The position numbers were made by a program, and so were the translations under genes. Below, one piece after another: positions 61,098-64,000 of a stretch of 64,000 nt of DNA. The first letter of the stretch is position 1, and each line of letters begins with the position of its first letter. This DNA is from Stomorhina lunata (Eukaryota; Arthropoda; Insecta; Diptera; Rhiniidae). The stretch is taken from NCBI GenBank assembly GCA_933228675.1, contig OW121742.1:124969983-125033982 (forward strand), given 5' to 3'. The notes under the pieces were generated by a model. The model was not told the origin of the DNA. It saw nothing but the letters and a program-made list of their open reading frames with translations, and did not search any database.

Positions 61098-61205
61098 AGT
61101 AAGCAGCCCATACCGCAGAAGACTTTTTCTAATTTTCGTAAATATCACGATCATTAATGAAATTCGCGAAAATGAGTATTAAAAGCATTCAGTTGGAATT
61201 TGGAT
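61098..61205. repeat. Dispersed 110-bp repeat, copy 2
   Basis: Homologue of 47558-47675 (AGCAGCCCATAC, GAAGACTTTTT, ATCATTAATGAAATTCG, AAAGCATTCAGTT). Confidence 0.65.
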
Positions 61206-61254
61206 GTTAGCAAATTCGGTTGGTGCCGCTTTTGTTAAAGAAAATAATAAAGAA

Positions 61255-61425
61255 AACGCTAAAAAAATTTTCTAAAGATAAATTTTCGATAAAAATATTT
61301 TTCTATAGGAATTTTATTTGATAAAAAATGTTTTTATAGAAAAATTTTGATAAAAGAATTTTTAATACAAAAATTTTTGATAACAAAATTTTCTATAGAA
61401 AAATTGTTGATAAAAAAATTGACTA
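61255..61425. repeat. Family E repeat fragment
   Basis: Five or six decayed TTTTCTATAGAAAAATTTTTGATAAA-like units (the longest run is shorter than 31 bp each), as at 19185-20620. Confidence 0.65.
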
Positions 61426-61429
61426 TGAC

Positions 61430-62220
61430 AATGGCTTTGACTCAAGTATACATGAAAATCAAGTGACTTGTGCGGCTCTTTAGAACTTATTAAACACGTT
61501 ATACTTTCGGTAACTATTTTTAATAGCGAAAATAAAATTACACTATAATTTTGGGCTGAAAAGCACTATTTTCTATCAAATTATGAGCAAAAACTCTCAT
61601 GTTTTACTTTCATACATTGATTTGACGTATGGTCGTTTTGAAAAGACCCATAAAAAGGGAATTTACCGCTTTTACTCTAATTTGGAAACAACTAATAGAG
61701 ACGATTATCCAATGAGAGAAAGCTAAGGGACATGTTTGTTTGTGCGTTTATGTGCTTTTCATTATTCTTTATTCACTTTAATTTCACATTTGACAGAAAA
61801 ATAAATTTATATTATAATGTTTTTCTTATAAGTCTTATTTCAACCACTAAACCGATCAGTTCTTGGGAATAGCAATTAAATAATCCCGTTAGAAAGAGCT
61901 CTATTTTTTATATATGTATGTATTGTTGTTTTTACGATCATTGCCAACGTTGCATAAGATTCTAATTTGTATGACGTTGTTTTTATAAAATAACATATTT
62001 CCTTCAGTCTAGCTCTGCTTTTATTCAGTGAAAAGGGTCATATCACGTCATTTACACTTACACATATAAAATCTATAAATTTACGATTATTTTATATTTT
62101 TTTCCTCATTGGCTTGCCCAGGTCTAGATCATCATATTATCGAAAATATTCACAGCCATGATTACTCTTAATGAAATCTCAAAAGTTAACATCTCAATTG
62201 CCGATATATTTATAATTAAG
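61430..62220. other. Non-coding DNA
   Basis: Unique AT-rich sequence with no recognised gene. Confidence 0.4.
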
Positions 62221-62229
62221 GTCATTATA

Positions 62230-63210
62230 ATATAGATCAACAGAAGATCCTAGAGCATCATCATCGTTATAGTCGATCTTATGATAGTTAAAGTCATCAT
62301 AGTCGACATCTTCACAGTCCAGCAGAATACGTATCATGACGATAGGCCTCCTATTTTAGTCGATATTGTTGTAATCGAGGACATACTCGTAGTAGTATTC
62401 ATCGTAATCGTGATTATCATAGTCTTCATAATCCTAGACATGATCATCATAGATGAGATCATTATAGTCGTGATCATCATAGTCGTGATCATCACAGTCA
62501 AGATCTTTATAGCCGAGATCATCATAGATGAAATTATCATGGTTGAGATCGTCATAGTCGTCATCATTACAGTCAAGATTATCAAAGTTGTAATCATTAT
62601 AGTCAAGATCATTGTAACCGATATCATTCTAGTCAAGATCATTGTAACCGATACCATTCTAGCCAAGATCTTCATGGTGTAGTTTATTAGTCGACATCTC
62701 CACAGTCCATTTCAGATATTATCACAGACGAGGACTATCAAACATAGGGTTATAATAGTCTAGGGCAGTATAACCGAGATAAGTGGAGTCAAGATTATCA
62801 TGGCTGTGATTATCACATTCGAGATTATTATAGTCAAGATCTTTTTAGTAATCAGATTGTAGTGGTAATCTTCAGTGTTTGAGATTGCAATCGATATTTT
62901 TGTAGTTTAAATCATCATCGGGTATTCCACAGTGGAAAGTCCAAGTCAATATCATCAGCTTGGAGATACCCGTAGCAGAGATCATAGTTTAGATCCTCAT
63001 AGAAAATATCGTAGTGTAAAAGTCGAATTTATCACATTTCGATATTGGTCAAAACCTTCAAGGTGACGATCTAGGATCATCATAATAGAAATCTGAGTCA
63101 ACTTTATCTTCAATAAGAATGAAATCATAATAATGGAGAATATTATAAACAAGATCACCCTAGTCATGATTATTATAGGTTATCACAGACAAGATTAGTA
63201 TAGTCGAGAC
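62230..63210. repeat. GATCATCATAGTC minisatellite
   Basis: Units of about 18 bp, GATCATCATAGTCGTGAT-like, best preserved at 62395-62660 and decayed on both sides. Because the period is a multiple of three, both strands show open frames of 113-133 codons (62281-62682) with Ile/Val/Thr-rich repeats; these are not genes. Similar AGTCTAGATCAT words fill Mypt-75D intron 3. Confidence 0.8.
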
Positions 63211-64000
63211 TAATAACAATTTTAAAATTCAAATTTTTTTAGGAAATTTCTTTGAAACCCTCTATTTCCATTAGATATCAGCGTCGTTTTTATTTCTGCC
63301 TTAAGTTTATTGACCTAATATAAACCTTTAACAAAAATTTCCCAACATTTGTAGTTAATTTTATGGTTTACAATTTTTCTGCTTTAGTTGCAAAAAAAAA
63401 ATATATATATAGAAAACATGTCACGCTATTAAGTAGTTAAAAGTTCAAATAAAAGTTGAAAAGTTCAACTTTATTATGACTAATACACAAGATTCTAACA
63501 AAAAAGAATTTTATGGTATGCCTAAAAGTAGGCATTGGTTTTCTGTTTACAATAGTTTTAAAAAGGGAAGGTAATAAAAAGGGAAAAAATATGGTATATA
63601 ATAAGCTTAAAATTTAATGAGTTTAAAATTTTAAACCGAAAATTGTTACAACTACTAAAATTAAAAAGCATGAATATAAAAAGCTTAAAATTTAAGGAGT
63701 TTATAATTTTGAAACTAAAACTGTAATAACTACTAAAATTTAAAAGCACAGGATTATTTTTAAATTTTTTGTATATTAATTTTAATATTGCTCAAAAGCT
63801 TTAAGACTAAAAATATTTTGTACAGTCAATTAAATGTGAATTGAAAAGGAAATTAAGTAAACTAAACGAAATATAAAGAGATATCCAAATATTTAGAAAC
63901 ATGTCTATATATTCCTGTCAATTACATTTTAATTAAAACTTTAGCTAACAGAGAAGAGTATGGGATACTTGAAGCAAGAAAAATTAACTAATTAACTAAG
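63211..64000. other. Non-coding DNA to window end
   Basis: A roughly 110-bp unit (AAGCTTAAAATTTAA ... ACTACTAAAATT) is duplicated at about 63602-63740. ATGCCTAAAAGTAGGCAT at 63518 is a perfect 6-bp-arm hairpin and a variant of the dispersed motif. No gene recognised. Confidence 0.4.

Noticed and set aside
62281..62682. 133-codon plus and 113-codon minus frames
   Set aside because: Both result from an 18-bp minisatellite whose period is a multiple of three; Ile/Val/Thr-rich repeats with no family.

Overview
This window is AT-rich nuclear DNA of a higher dipteran, most probably a calyptrate (blowfly or house-fly type) fly. The evidence is a set of intron-split genes with GT-AG junctions and clear Drosophila/vertebrate families, poly-Q/poly-N coding tracts, large introns, fly-type mariner and non-LTR remnants, a tRNA-derived SINE, and very abundant short tandem repeats. 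The species cannot be fixed from the sequence alone.

Four protein-coding genes can be supported. (1) 13120-17708, plus strand: the 3' part of a doublecortin-EMAP gene (DCX-EMAP type), nine exons, 5' end not found; its TAG stop is followed in frame by 40 coding-like codons and a double TAG, a candidate for stop-codon readthrough. (2) 21462-27378, plus strand: Caprin (Capr), four coding exons, 1197 aa, with the coiled-coil homology region, a G3BP/Rasputin-binding-like motif and RGG tail. (3) 29957-31494, minus strand: a small three-exon gene for a TMEM42-like four-helix membrane protein of 144 aa; its second intron carries a dead mariner that itself holds a 5'-truncated non-LTR insert with a 12-bp target duplication. 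(4) 42027-52119, minus strand: a MYPT3/TIMAP-like PP1 targeting subunit (Mypt-75D type), seven coding exons, 857 aa, with an RVxF-type motif, ankyrin repeats and a C-terminal CaaX box (CIVM).

The remaining sequence is dominated by tandem repeats. At least four satellites of unrelated sequence (1-960 and 55.6-57.7 kb; 4.0-4.8 kb; 6.1-7.7 kb; 33.6-33.9 and 35.6-37.1 kb) share a 31-bp unit, and nearly all units contain a palindromic core. One array (35.6-36.4 kb) reverses polarity in the middle and would fold into a long hairpin. Longer degenerate repeats (about 90-300 bp) fill introns and flanks: 14.0-14.9, 10.8-12.2, 38.6-41.9, 43.6-45.3 and 48.1-48.9 kb. A dispersed 14-bp motif (CCTAAAAGTATGCT and its complement) recurs about 20 times in non-coding DNA. 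Two SINE copies (9.1 and 20.8 kb), two copies of an 800-bp interspersed element (28.9 and 50.3 kb), each sitting between inverted repeats, and a 110-bp dispersed repeat (47.6 and 61.1 kb) complete the picture.

The genes do not form an operon or an evident pathway. They act in mechanosensory microtubules (DCX-EMAP), mRNP/translation control (Capr), membrane (TMEM42-like) and actomyosin dephosphorylation (Mypt-75D).
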